In this document: piece by piece, positions 20,401 to 29,981 of the stretch
Position numbering within the stretch: the stretch's first letter is position 1
How the letters are laid out: each line of letters opens with the position of its first letter
Source of the DNA: Cercophora sp. LCS_1
Lineage: Eukaryota > Ascomycota > Sordariomycetes > Sordariales > Lasiosphaeriaceae
Assembly (NCBI GenBank): GCA_036250225.1
Contig: JAPZLL010000063.1
Location: 62,001 to 126,000, forward strand
Length of the DNA: 64,000 nt
Reading direction: 5' to 3'
Position numbers and translations under genes: made by a program
The notes under the pieces: model-generated
Seen by the model: only the letters and a program-made list of their open reading frames with translations
Databases searched by the model: none
What the model was told of the DNA's origin: nothing

Positions 20401-22717
20401 GGACGAAGATGAACACATGGGCAATTTGTTCGACGACATTGCTCGCACACAGCAGAGGGAGGTCGAGCTTCTAAAAGAAGCGATTCCCGACAGACGCGCC
20501 TCGGGCAGACTAGTACCGGTTGTCCATTTTCGGTTGAAAATGACCAAGGGCACTGCGCCCATTCCCGCATTTGATACCGTCTTCTGCGACGAGTCTCATG
20601 GCCTCCGAAATCCCCGCGCAATGCATACAAGACTTGTGAATGCGATTCCCAAGAGAGGTCTGATTATGATGACGGCAACGCCGACGCTCACTAAACTCGA
20701 AGACATCAGGGGACCGGCCTTTTTGGCTGAGCGGCTTCTTGGTCTGGGCATCGGCATGAAAGTGCCCGACGGCACGAGCTGGCATTGGTTATCAACCATA
20801 TGGCAGCCATTCACAGGGTTGGGAGACGATTCGGCACAGGAAATTCCTCCCCTACCGTACTTGGCAAAAGGGAGCAAAAGTGACCTGGGCGCCGTCCAAC
20901 CGCCTACAGACCCTAACCTCAGCCAGGACAACTTGAAGGAGCTTTTGGGTGCCGTTTTCGCATCATTTAACGACGCAGAGCGGCGTCGGGAGATGATTGA
21001 CTACACCGTTAAGACAGGGAAGCGGTGGTGGTGCTTGTCCCCGTGGGCAGTGGCACTAGTACGGTCAGACGGTGTGGAGCTCGGCAGAGAACGCAAAGAG
21101 TCCGACGCGGTTTTTCGGGCCATTATGCACTGTTTGGTCCGACGCCGAGGCAGCACGACCCCCGTTACGGCACCAGACGGCAAGGTGTACTTCCCGTGCG
21201 CGAAGCAATCAACATGCCGAGTCTCAACCGAAACAATGCGGTACAGCGAACCACGCCGACAGGAGGTTATAAAGCTAGTGGAAAAGCTTGTCCAGGTAGT
21301 CCCTGTTTCTGCTGGCAACGAGCCGGACAACAACTCCGTCCCCTCGAGAAATAGGGAATCAACGACAGCCACACAGCGAAGGGCGATAGACATGGCCGTT
21401 GTGCGCCTACTAATGATGGCCAGTGCGGACTTCAAATCGCTGAGGCTTGCCGTTGCTGAGGACCCGGTATCGGCAAGCAGGTCCTCGGAATTGATTCGCA
21501 CCCTACGGGGGTTGCTCAGTCACGGCGAAATGCGGAACCTCCAGAAGACGGTTGAGATTGAGTTTGACGGTGTCGAACCCCAGGGTGCGCGACTTGGCAC
21601 AACCCAAGTCGAAAATCTCATCCGTCAGGATGTCGACGGTGGGTTGTCGTACTATTACGTCAACACGGTTGAAGATCCCAACTGTGTCTTTGCGCCAAGC
21701 GCGGACCGGGCGGCTATGACAGCGTACGCCATGAGTGATGCGCCCATTCTGCAAAGGGCAGTCCATCACGTCGTCAAGAACAAAAAGGAAGGCGAGAGGA
21801 CACTGGTGGTGTGTTACTCTCAGTACATGCAGCAGTAAGTTGAGAACCCAGACTTAGTTGGCACCTAAAGTGCCAACTGAACAAACCTTTGACCTAGATT
21901 CCCAGTGCTAACATCATACTACAGACTCCTTGTTAGCATACTCGATAAGCTGTGCATCCAAGTCCTATCGGTTCGGAGTTCCAATTCGCAATCAGAAAGG
22001 GACCAGGCTTACCAGCAATTCAATGACCCCAACAGCGATGTCGACGTCCTGGTGCTGAACATGGCGGTGAATGCGGCTGGGCTAAGTCTCCACAGGGCGT
22101 GCTGTCGGGGGTTGGTATTACAGGAGGGTTGGAGTTTCAACCTAACCTTCCAGGCGATCAGTAAACTATACCGGACCGGCCAGCGAAAGGATGTCTTGTG
22201 GTATCTTCTGCAAGTCGAAGGAACATATTCCGAAATTCACGAGGACAAGAATTCCAGGAAGCACGTCGCCCAACTTCGGCTGACGATGAAGAGTCATCCA
22301 TGCATGAGGAATCAGCTTATTGGCAGCATGGTTGCATACGAACATCTGAAAGCATCTCGGGGCTCGCCTTTCAATCGGTTTGTCTGGGTACTCTGCCCGC
22401 CGCAGTCACTCGAAGACTATTCGGACGAGGCGATGGCTGTTGGCGGTCACTTCATCAGTCATATTGCGAGATACCTTCTCTCCGTTGAGCCAGCGTCACT
22501 CGGCGATGAAAAGTACAATGCCTTTCTCGAAGAGCTAGCGGGCTCGATTCGCAATGCCGTCGTCTGGTGCATGAAGGAGTTTATCCAGAATGTGAATGGT
22601 GTCCCCGATGACATCTCGCCAGATGACTTTAGAGACATGTGGGGCGTGGAGTTCATTCGCGAGTGGGCTGACAAGGCAGAAGAGCATGGAGTCCGGGGGC
22701 ACGACCAGCCGTTTTAG
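17486..22717 (+). CDS. SNF2-type helicase/ATPase of unusual architecture
   Basis: Exons 17486-18326, 18428-20073, 20126-21834 and 21925-22717 (1662 aa). Residues 1-150 are a disordered Pro/Ser/Lys-rich tail with NLS-like 'SGKRPRSG'. Residues 150-415 are an uncharacterised region; a basic 'KGKGKRGAAKGKGKGN' stretch lies near 430-445. The ATPase core has Walker A 'GNEVGTGKT' (about 722), 'LILAPASLV', DESH (about 984), 'MTATPT' (about 1010), 'NMAVNAAGLSL' and 'QAISKLYRTGQ' (about 1475), the SNF2 order but with non-standard motifs (DESH, TATP). An acidic insert lies between Ia and II. SNF2 proteins move nucleosomes or act in repair and silencing; this one's role is unknown. The TAG at 22715 is followed by an open frame in phase (next entry). 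The gene is bracketed by phosphatase fragments, suggesting insertion or transfer. Confidence 0.85.
21856..21878. repeat. Perfect hairpin inside helicase intron 3
   Basis: AGTTGGCAC, five-base loop, GTGCCAACT, located within the 90-bp intron 21835-21924. A similar imperfect hairpin recurs 3' of the gene at 23718-23741. Confidence 0.9.
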
Positions 22718-23491
22718 AGAAACGGTGGTGTTCACAGCGCCAACAACGACAGGGAGGAGGCACCAGCGCTGATCATGGTAGGAAGGGAGGGAATAGACCA
22801 TTCGGCACCCTGGACAACAAAGGCCAAGGATATTGTCAATCTCCAGGACGAATTACTTGACGACCTCGAGGGTGATAACGACTATGAAGGCTTGGATCCG
22901 GGCGGGGAGGCTGCGAGGGAACTCGAGAGCATGGACGACGGTTATCGTCAAGGGGTTGTTGACAGAGCGCTTATGGCATTGTCGCGCAATGGCAATGGTA
23001 CCCGATCTGCACGCCGCAGCCGCCGCAGCCGCCTCATACACCTGGATGAGGACCAGGACCAGGACCAGAACGAGGAACAAGACGAGGACCAGGACCAGGA
23101 CCAGGACCAAGACGAGGATTCCGACGAGGATTCTGGTTCTGGGACGGGTCACTCCTGGATCTATGATACATTTGCAGCTGACAAGCGCGCAATGACCAGT
23201 GTGCTTCGCAAGTGGCAGGCCATCGACTTTGACGACCCCAGCCTCAAAAGGGCGGAATTTAAAAAGACAGACAAACTCGATGGCTCAATGCCGCCGGAAT
23301 CCCGACTGAAGTCGTCAACGGAAAGGGGCAGACTCCGGGAGACCGACTTCTGGGAACTTGAAGTCTCAAAGTGGTGGAGGTCTCAAGAGTTTGTTGATCT
23401 TGCGCCACCATCGGACGAGGAGGAGGGGCATACTCCAAACACCATTGAGACTGAGGAGCAGGATGCAATGGATGTGACCACGACTGACTAA
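22718..23491 (+). CDS. Acidic C-terminal reading frame in phase with the helicase, behind one TAG
   Basis: The frame continues open for 257 codons directly after the helicase stop at 22715-22717; the first ATG is at 22775 (238 aa from there). It encodes 'GREGIDHSAPWTTKAKDIV', an Arg-rich 'TRSARRSRRSRLIH', a low-complexity Asp/Glu/Gln tract (about 23041-23120, imperfect GACCAG hexamers), then a normal-looking 'DFWELEVSKWWRSQEF' region and an acidic end. The composition matches the helicase. Alternatives: the true C-terminus cut off by a C-to-T change (CAG to TAG, a RIP-preferred site), stop-codon readthrough, splicing around the TAG (the TTTTAG could serve as an acceptor, but I see no good donor), or a separate downstream gene from 22775. 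Confidence 0.5.
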   Translation, partial: RNGGVHSANNDREEAPALIMVGREGIDHSAPWTTKAKDIVNLQDELLDDLEGDNDYEGLDPGGEAARELESMDDGYRQGVVDRALMALSRNGNGTRSARRSRRSRLIHLDEDQDQDQNEEQDEDQDQDQDQDEDSDEDSGSGTGHSWIYDTFAADKRAMTSVLRKWQAIDFDDPSLKRAEFKKTDKLDGSMPPESRLKSSTERGRLRETDFWELEVSKWWRSQEFVDLAPPSDEEEGHTPNTIETEEQDAMDVTTTD

Positions 23492-23717
23492 GAAGCTGTG
23501 GTAGTGACAGTGATTCGGACGGATTCAATTGGCCCGCCCCCTGTGGGTTAGTGGAGACGACCAGTAATGTAGGAAGTTGGGGTGTATGACAAGGCACAGG
23601 CTTAACAAGAAAAAAACATGGGGGAGTGTAGGACCAGGCGTGAACTTAACTAGAAAACACAAAAAAAAGATGAAAAGTTTTGTAAACCCAAAGCTCACGA
23701 CGGTGAAGATGAAGCAG

Positions 23718-23880
23718 AGTTGGGCACCAAAGTTGCCAACTGGCAGAGCAGAGGTGAAAACCTGTGTCCCCAACAAGTGGTAAAAAGAGTGAAGAAACCA
23801 AAGTTGTTAACTAGTAAAGCAGGGTTAAAAACCAAAGGCACCAACTGGCTTACCCCAGCAAGCCCAGACCAGTTGGCATG
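23718..23880. repeat. Cluster of degenerate AGTTGG/CCAACT inverted repeats
   Basis: Related units at about 23718-23742, 23792-23815 and 23838-23878 ('caccaactgg ... ccagttggca'). They resemble the intron-3 hairpin at 21856-21878, so the same short motif marks both the 3' part of the gene and its flank. Confidence 0.6.
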
Positions 23881-23923
23881 GCGCGCATGATCTTGTCGAG
23901 AGAGCAACGCCGACAACCCCCAG
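23873..23923 (+). repeat. 51-bp fragment of the phosphatase gene
   Basis: Matches 25376-25426 inside the phosphatase gene in 48 of 51 positions without gaps. Together with the degraded 5' copy at 16646-16880 it brackets the helicase gene. Both copies end at the same CCCCCAG where the phosphatase frame is broken. Confidence 0.9.
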
Positions 23924-24074
23924 GGTGGCTAGTTAGTGAGGGTTAGAAAAAGCTGCACCATCCTGGCCCATGTTTGCTCTGTTAGTTACTTCAATATCGC
24001 GACCGTCTTGTGAAAGGCTATTCAGTGGATTTGCTTTGGTTGGCGTCTAGTTCCATTGACCTGTGGTGGCGGTA

Positions 24075-24094
24075 CAGCGAATCCTGATTCGCTG
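24075..24094. repeat. Perfect 9-bp inverted repeat
   Basis: CAGCGAATC, two-base loop, GATTCGCTG, in the intergenic stretch between the helicase island and the phosphatase. Confidence 0.85.
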
Positions 24095-24253
24095 GCTGTG
24101 CCGACCTCTGTGGGCGGGACGGGATCGAGCAGCTGTGTCTCGGGCTGCGCAGTCAACCTCACACCACCCTCGGCGGCTTTGACATAATCCAGCCACTAAC
24201 ATTAACTTTCCAAAACAGACACATCACGCGTTCGTAAGATGCTAGCGAATACG

Positions 24254-24495
24254 ACGTAGCGTTTCAAACAACACCCTGCGCCTTTCGTGAGGGAGCCAGC
24301 GGCCATTAAAATGACCCGACATTCCTGACTTCTGAGTTCGACCTTGTCGGAATCCCGTCATGACGAAAACCATGTTCTAACCCTTGCTAGACTAGTCCTG
24401 ACTTAATCTTATTGACCGAGACACTTTTGCCAACATGAAGGTTGCAACATCCATCCTCCTTGCCGACCCCCAGACCGATTGGACTGGAAGAGCCA
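24254..24495 (+). repeat. Less mutated copy of the phosphatase 5' region
   Basis: Partner of 16646-16880. It covers the promoter and first about 20 codons of the phosphatase and retains G/C at most positions where the left copy has A/T. Confidence 0.75.
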
Positions 24496-26087
24496 ACGAC
24501 GTCGGAAACCTCGACACCCTCAACCGCTGCCTCAACCAAATCAGCGCGGTGGATTATGTGACGACCCCTGACATCAACATCACATGCACAGGGCTAGTCG
24601 GAAAGCCTGATGCTGTGTTCTTCGCTGGCGATCTCACAAAATGGGGCGGTCATGTCAATCTCAGAGAGGCAATCTTGATGGAGTCTTCGGCCGCTGAAGT
24701 CCAAGGAGGCGACCTTCTCCAGGACTTTCGATCGCTGTATGATCCCGCTTGGGCGGGAAACAAGGTGAAGCAGCTCAACGCAAGCGGTCCGCTCTACTTT
24801 GGGCTTGGTAATCACGGTGTGTCATTCCTAATCCATTCCTTATTACCTGATGGCCTAGACTGACGTTGTCTAGACCTCGGATATTTCGACAACTCGATCC
24901 TGTCATGGCCCGATTTCAACGGCACCGGATCAACCGACTATCACGACTACTACCGACACCAAATGTGGAACTTTATCAACCAGATGCACGTGGGCTACCA
25001 CAGAACCCTCTTCTCCAACCCTCGTGCAAAATATTTCGCCGTCGACCCCCGCTTCCCAGTCCCGCCTGACAACATCGATGCCGATCCCGCTGGGACATTT
25101 TACTTTCAAAACTACTCCTTCAGCTACATGATCGACCTCGGCCCCATCGACGTCTACCAACTCCATTTATTCGGCGGTGACAGCTATAACCACCGCAAAA
25201 GCGGTCTCGATTCGCTGAAGCATAAACTCGCAAGCAGAGGGTACACGCGCCCCGTTTTCATCGTGCAGCACATCCCCATGACAATTCCAGGTACAGACTA
25301 CTGGGATGACGCAGCGCGAGACCACCTCCTTGAGATTCTGCGTCCCTACAATGTTGTTGGGTTTGGCGTGGGACATTGGCATGGCGCGCATGATCTTGTC
25401 GAGATATCAACGCTGACAACCCCCAGACAATGAACATCACATGTATCAGGTTCAACCGGGTGCGGCTTATAATAGGAGGTTTGCGGTGATTCGTGTTGAA
25501 GAGACCGCAGACGGGACTGAGATGAATGTTCTATATGGGAGAGTTGACCCGAGCAGTGCACAGGCTGTTTAGGAGAGAGGACGGAACTTTGCGACGCCCA
25601 AGACTGAGTTGTATGTCAAGGATGTCGAGGTTGTGCATCTTGATGGGGCTGTTGATGATGCATCGCATGCGCTGCCGTGATATTTGACGGAGGAAGGTGG
25701 AAAGTCGGCAAACGTGAATCAGGGGTTTGGCACGAGGTGAGTTGGTGCTTCGTATGCCTACTGAACTTGAACTGACGAATGAATAGGGGTGTTTATATCA
25801 AGCCTATTCTTACTACTAATCCTGCCGAAGCAGCGACGGGCTTTGAGATTCTGATTCAGACAGAGCCGTATAATGGGACGCTGACAAGTGTGCAAGACTT
25901 TGCTGATGGAACTGGGGAGCATCGTTACTTGTTGCCGAAGCGTGTTTGTGGTAAACCGCCGGTGACCCAACTGTTCCTTTGGAGGACTGACGGTGTGCAA
26001 GCCCCGAGGCTTGGTTGGGAGTTGAGTGGTGATTTGAATGAAGGCAGGGGAAGTCCTTTATATTTGGAGTGGAAGGTGTGCGTATAG
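24435..26087 (+). pseudogene. Calcineurin-like metallophosphatase, decayed
   Basis: Reads as one protein with splicing at 24817-24873 (GTGTGT...TAG) and about 25738-25787 (GTGAGT...ATAG). Exon 1 gives 'LLADPQ' and 'GDLTKWGG'; the intron falls within 'GLGNHDLGYFDNS'; then 'QHIPM' and 'GVGHWHGAHDL', the usual metal-ligand blocks of metallophosphoesterases. The frame breaks at 25420-25426, where five Cs stand where four would restore 'TTPDNEHHMYQVQPG'. Later there are in-frame TAG at about 25570 and TGA at about 25678, after which 'VYIKPILTTNPAE...' ends at 26087. One frameshift and two stops make a full-length product impossible. A truncated protein of about 310 residues up to 25433 could still be made and retains the metal ligands. 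Confidence 0.7.
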
Positions 26088-26242
26088 TTGGAATACGCAG
26101 TTTGGCTCGATCTTTTAGTCATGGGTCAAGTGTTTTGATTTCTCGTAAGTCGGTATAGTCAAGATAGCAAGAAGTTATCATGGTATCGGGTCTTCATAAT
26201 CCAGGAATAGCGCCATCATCAGCTAAGTACCTAGGCAGTGTC

Positions 26243-29200
26243 TTACCTTGTGATTTTGTCCCCCAAGTATGACCTAGGCTCTTCGCAACCCTCGAATACC
26301 TCGCTTTCATCATCAGATGACTCGTCCCAATACTCCGGAAGCTCATCCTCGGAATCATCTGCCTCTTCCAAACCCAAATCCCCCAGATCCCAAATTCCAA
26401 TAGTATTCCTCTTGGACAAATGCAAGTCCAGCTCATAGTCGTCAACAGTTCCTGTCCCTCGTAAAAAGTGATGCACACGGCGCTCAACAGCATCCGAATA
26501 CAGTCCCGGATACTTGTCGATCTCATCCCGTAACTTCTCGTGCTCGTCTCTCGCTGGTGCCGTCTTTCCCTGTGCTAACAAACACCGAGCAAGATTTTCG
26601 CGAATGCCGAAAACGGACGGATGGCTCAACCCCAGTCTTGGGATGGCCCTTTCCAAGCATTGTCGGTAAATGAGCTCGGCCGAGCGCTGATGACCTTGAA
26701 GGTCCAACACCGCAGCCACCCTGCACCAGCTGAGGACCGTGCTGGGATGATCGCTCCCAAGTCGACTCTCCTGACATTGATGGACGGCTCGAGCAGGTGA
26801 GATGGCTTCGTCGAGCTTGCCCTCTTCTTGTTTGAGGATGGACAGAGCCCCCATGGCACTCAAAGTCGATGGATCGTCCCCGCCTCGTGCGTCTTCAAGG
26901 GAAAGGATCAGCCGCTGAAGCAGCGAGCTAGCGCTCGACCTATTTCCGGTGATTGCGAGGTAGCTGGCAAGATCGCTGATCGCCTCGTTGATATGTTGTC
27001 CATTCGAGTTTGAACCAAACGGGTCTTCGCTTGCCAGTGCTTCTGACAGTTGGTCCACCGCTTCTTCGAACTGTCCTTTTTCGGCAGACAGCGACGCGAA
27101 GCCTCGAAAGCCGACCAAGCGCAAATCAAAAGGGACACTAGAGTCTGAAAAGGCGCGTTGGTATGCATCCCGCGTTCCCTCGTCTTTCTTTGCTAAATGC
27201 CGGACACGAGTGGCGTGGAGTCGAAGCTCAAACCCTTCTCGAGACTCAGGGGAGTGGTTTTGCTGCTCAAGCTCATACAGTGTTGATGATGAGCTGTATG
27301 CTTTGTGTTGCTCGCAGACTCGAGCCAGAGAATCCCAGCAGATTCCGCCGGGAATTTTGATGCGGCGGTTGTTTAGGGCAATAGAATCGTTGTCAAGTTG
27401 GTCCCACCTCCTCAACATAGCCGACAGATTTCGGACCAGCTGTGCCTCCGTGTCCCAGCCATAAATCGGTTCAAACTGTATTATAACGGACGTTAGCGCG
27501 CGGGATAAGTGGTTACAAGCATGTTGTACAAGCTCGTCCATGATGTTGACGAAGATGTCGGAGGCACGGTGGAAAAACATCTGGAGGCCGGCTTCAAGGA
27601 TATTCGATGGTAAAATGACAACATCTCCGCAGTCCTCTTTCGAGACAATGACGTCTCTAATCGGCCATCCGTTAACTTCATCCCTCACGCTGCTACCGTC
27701 GTCATCATTCTCATGCTGAAGCAGGGTCAGCGGTACGCGCGAGCACTCCTTGTCTGTCATCAAGAGAGCCAGCGCAAACCGCAGCTGCCGGTCTCTTGAC
27801 AAATCACACCACCACGTCGCAACGAACCACTCAGGGGTGCTATCTGAGGGAGTTCCCGTGAAGCGCTGTTGGAACTTGGATACTGGTGAAACGCTCGATG
27901 ACACCCCCTTAGTTCCGACCCGCGGTGTTGAGCTCTTGAAGGAGACAATCTTGAGGCCGCTCACAATGCCGGAATCGCGAGTACAAATGATGACATGGCC
28001 GAACCATCCTGCTACCGACGGAACCAGTCTGAGAAGCTCCCTCCATGTGTATGGTCTTCGTGGCCTTGAGGTCCAGCCCGGCTGAAATGGAAATGGCGAC
28101 TTCGGGGAGAGGTTGTCGACGACGAGCAGCCATTTCTCCTGCTGCGGTTGTTCCATCCACTCTCTAACCCTTTGAACTAGAGTTCCCAGCTCGTCGTCAC
28201 TGAGGTCTCGATCGCCATCGGGGATGTTGATTTTGAAGGTAGGAACTTGGCGTGCTGGACCAGAGTTGATTCTGCGAGCAACGTCTCGGAAGCCGAGTTC
28301 GATCGACTTTCTTGTCGAGGCGTTGATCCAAATCAGGGATCCGTAGCGGTGTCGGTATTGGCGGGCATACTGCAGCGCTAACTGTGTCTTTCTTGTCCCT
28401 GAAGGATCCCGTATCAAGGCAACGGGCCACGCACTCTGTGGGGTCTCCTTGAACGGAGACGATTCCTCTTTCGTGAGCCATCTTCCAAAGAACGTGTTGA
28501 GCTCACTTAGTTGAGGCGGAGCCGGCTCACCCAGCAAATCCCAGTGCACGGTTCCAGCGCCCAAACATGACACTTGTCGGCTCACATACCCTCCGTGTTG
28601 CCGATCATGCAGACCACGAGCCACGTTGGCCGTTGGTCCAACCTCGATCCTGTTCTTGTCACTGGCGCGAACACAGAGGTTATTGATAGCATCCATAATA
28701 ACTCTTAGGTCTTTGTCCTCCGGGTTCGAAAACTTGCATAGATCAGAGTGGCTCCTGTTGATGGTCTGGAAGTGGCGACCGGAGGACACGTACCGACTCT
28801 GGACCCCTGGGCCTGACTCGAGGAAAGCGTAGATGGTCAAGTGAGTGGCAAGCGGCTTGAAACGTTCCAAGGTGTAAGCCAGCGTCCTTGATCTTTCGTG
28901 AAGTTCCTTGTTGATTTCGTCGCTTGGCGGTTCAACTATGCGACATATGCTGTCTGCCAGAGCGCTTGGTGACCCTTCGTGGGGCGTTCCGAGGAAAATA
29001 ATGCCAGAGATTGCCGTATAGATGCCCAAAACTTGTGGGTCCTCCGACCTTCTGGCCCCAACGAGGGCATTCTTGACGACGAGTCCGCCGAGACTGTGGC
29101 AAACAAAAATGATGGGCGGTTGTTCCTTGCCCTGTCGCAGAAGCACCAAGTCGTCGACGAGGCGGCTTGTCTGGTGCAGCAAGGTACGGCGCGTGAGATA

Positions 29201-29512
29201 CTCAGGTGTCCTGAACTTGGCGTCGTAGTTGTATATTGCAATTCTCGCGCGTGCGCTGACGTGTTTTGGAAGTTCACTCTGTGGCCAGCAGATCGTCCGA
29301 CCCGTCGATGAATCGATGTCAGACCAGGCGGCCTTCCCGCCTGTTCCCAAGCCGTGGATGAAGATGATATCAACCTCAGGAGGCGCCGGGCTCGGACTGT
29401 GACATACTATGAGTCCCGACTTTCGCTGTCCTCGAAGATTTGTCCTGTAAAAGTCCACCGCGAATCCCGCCAACGTAACAGCGGATGCCGCAAGCCCAAA
29501 AATTTCAGCCAT
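26243..29512 (-). CDS. NLR/STAND-like protein: alpha/beta hydrolase + NB domain + TPR-like repeats
   Basis: A single exon; start chosen at the ATG at 29512 ('MAEIFGLAASAVTLAGFAVD', the typical beginning; 1089 aa), although the frame is open to 29803 (1186 aa). Order: short hydrophobic N-terminal helix; SesB-like hydrolase (about 45-290) with 'IIFIHGLGTGG' and the nucleophile elbow 'CHSLGGLVV' (Ser about 140); NB domain with the P-loop region 'IRDPSGTRKTQLALQYA' (about 367-380) and 'EKWLLVVDNLS' as Walker B; C-terminal TPR-like repeats (about 730-1020); acidic tail. Fungal proteins of this layout are intracellular receptors that trigger incompatibility or defence. The P-loop has Asp and Arg where invariant glycines are expected (GxxxxGKT), so nucleotide binding may be lost. 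Neighbours: the unknown protein at 29982 on the same strand, and the CHAT gene beyond it. Confidence 0.85.
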   Translation of the reverse strand: MAEIFGLAASAVTLAGFAVDFYRTNLRGQRKSGLIVCHSPSPAPPEVDIIFIHGLGTGGKAAWSDIDSSTGRTICWPQSELPKHVSARARIAIYNYDAKFRTPEYLTRRTLLHQTSRLVDDLVLLRQGKEQPPIIFVCHSLGGLVVKNALVGARRSEDPQVLGIYTAISGIIFLGTPHEGSPSALADSICRIVEPPSDEINKELHERSRTLAYTLERFKPLATHLTIYAFLESGPGVQSRYVSSGRHFQTINRSHSDLCKFSNPEDKDLRVIMDAINNLCVRASDKNRIEVGPTANVARGLHDRQHGGYVSRQVSCLGAGTVHWDLLGEPAPPQLSELNTFFGRWLTKEESSPFKETPQSAWPVALIRDPSGTRKTQLALQYARQYRHRYGSLIWINASTRKSIELGFRDVARRINSGPARQVPTFKINIPDGDRDLSDDELGTLVQRVREWMEQPQQEKWLLVVDNLSPKSPFPFQPGWTSRPRRPYTWRELLRLVPSVAGWFGHVIICTRDSGIVSGLKIVSFKSSTPRVGTKGVSSSVSPVSKFQQRFTGTPSDSTPEWFVATWWCDLSRDRQLRFALALLMTDKECSRVPLTLLQHENDDDGSSVRDEVNGWPIRDVIVSKEDCGDVVILPSNILEAGLQMFFHRASDIFVNIMDELVQHACNHLSRALTSVIIQFEPIYGWDTEAQLVRNLSAMLRRWDQLDNDSIALNNRRIKIPGGICWDSLARVCEQHKAYSSSSTLYELEQQNHSPESREGFELRLHATRVRHLAKKDEGTRDAYQRAFSDSSVPFDLRLVGFRGFASLSAEKGQFEEAVDQLSEALASEDPFGSNSNGQHINEAISDLASYLAITGNRSSASSLLQRLILSLEDARGGDDPSTLSAMGALSILKQEEGKLDEAISPARAVHQCQESRLGSDHPSTVLSWCRVAAVLDLQGHQRSAELIYRQCLERAIPRLGLSHPSVFGIRENLARCLLAQGKTAPARDEHEKLRDEIDKYPGLYSDAVERRVHHFLRGTGTVDDYELDLHLSKRNTIGIWDLGDLGLEEADDSEDELPEYWDESSDDESEVFEGCEEPRSYLGDKITR

Positions 29513-29981
29513 AAGGCCGGTGGAGTTTGAAGCAGTCGCTTCGCTGGGCCTTGAAGATGTGGTGCGTGTTGGCGTGATGGTTGACTCAGCGCGACAGAGA
29601 AATGTGTCAGGCGGGGTGCCGTGTTTGCAATGGGAGAAAGTGAGCGCATTTGGGGCAGCCGCGAGGCAGCTCACTTCAGCTGGGCGTGGTGGAGGTGCTG
29701 CATTGCTGCCTGAGGCACACAATGAAGCACAGCCATGCATCCCATTCCAGAGCGGCGACACGGCCACGCAATGTGGCACCAAGATCCGGTAACTCTGAGT
29801 CACCGCATTTCCTTTCAGAGCTCATGTTCTTGTCGCTGAAATTATCTCTGGATGAACTTTAACGTTTTGAAACTCGGGCACTTCTATATGAAAGACTGAA
29901 AATGACACTTAGGAAGTAAACAACGCTTCCAATTAAAGCTCTAGCTACTGAAAAGAGAAATAAAGTTGTAGTTGCACTGAT
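29513..29981. other. Upstream region of the NLR-like gene
   Basis: Includes an in-frame 97-codon extension of the NLR frame up to 29803 that lacks recognisable features and probably is leader. The rest is an AT-richer gap to the end of the next gene. Confidence 0.4.

Larger units (their letters stand above)
23492..24253. other. Right edge of the helicase island: degenerate repeats and hairpins
   Basis: Contains A-rich 3' flank, several degenerate copies of 'accaaagttgccaactgg' between 23718 and 23880 that form imperfect hairpins (AGTTGG...CCAACT), the phosphatase fragment at 23873-23923, and a perfect 9-bp hairpin at 24075-24094. No gene is visible. Confidence 0.6.

Noticed and set aside
22650..22717. 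Intron that would remove the helicase TAG using TTTTAG as acceptor
   Set aside because: No credible donor (GTRNGT) in range and the nearest CTGAC is too far upstream; kept only as an alternative in the helicase findings.
23930..23950. Possible telomere-like GGGTTAG traces at the right edge of the helicase island
   Set aside because: Only isolated single units (gagggttag, cagggttaa); no tandem TTAGGG array.
25395..25426. Mini-intron in the phosphatase (GTCGAG...CCCCAG) to explain the frame change
   Set aside because: About 29-32 bp is too short for a fungal intron, the donor is poor and the resulting phase is wrong; a one-base homopolymer change fits better.
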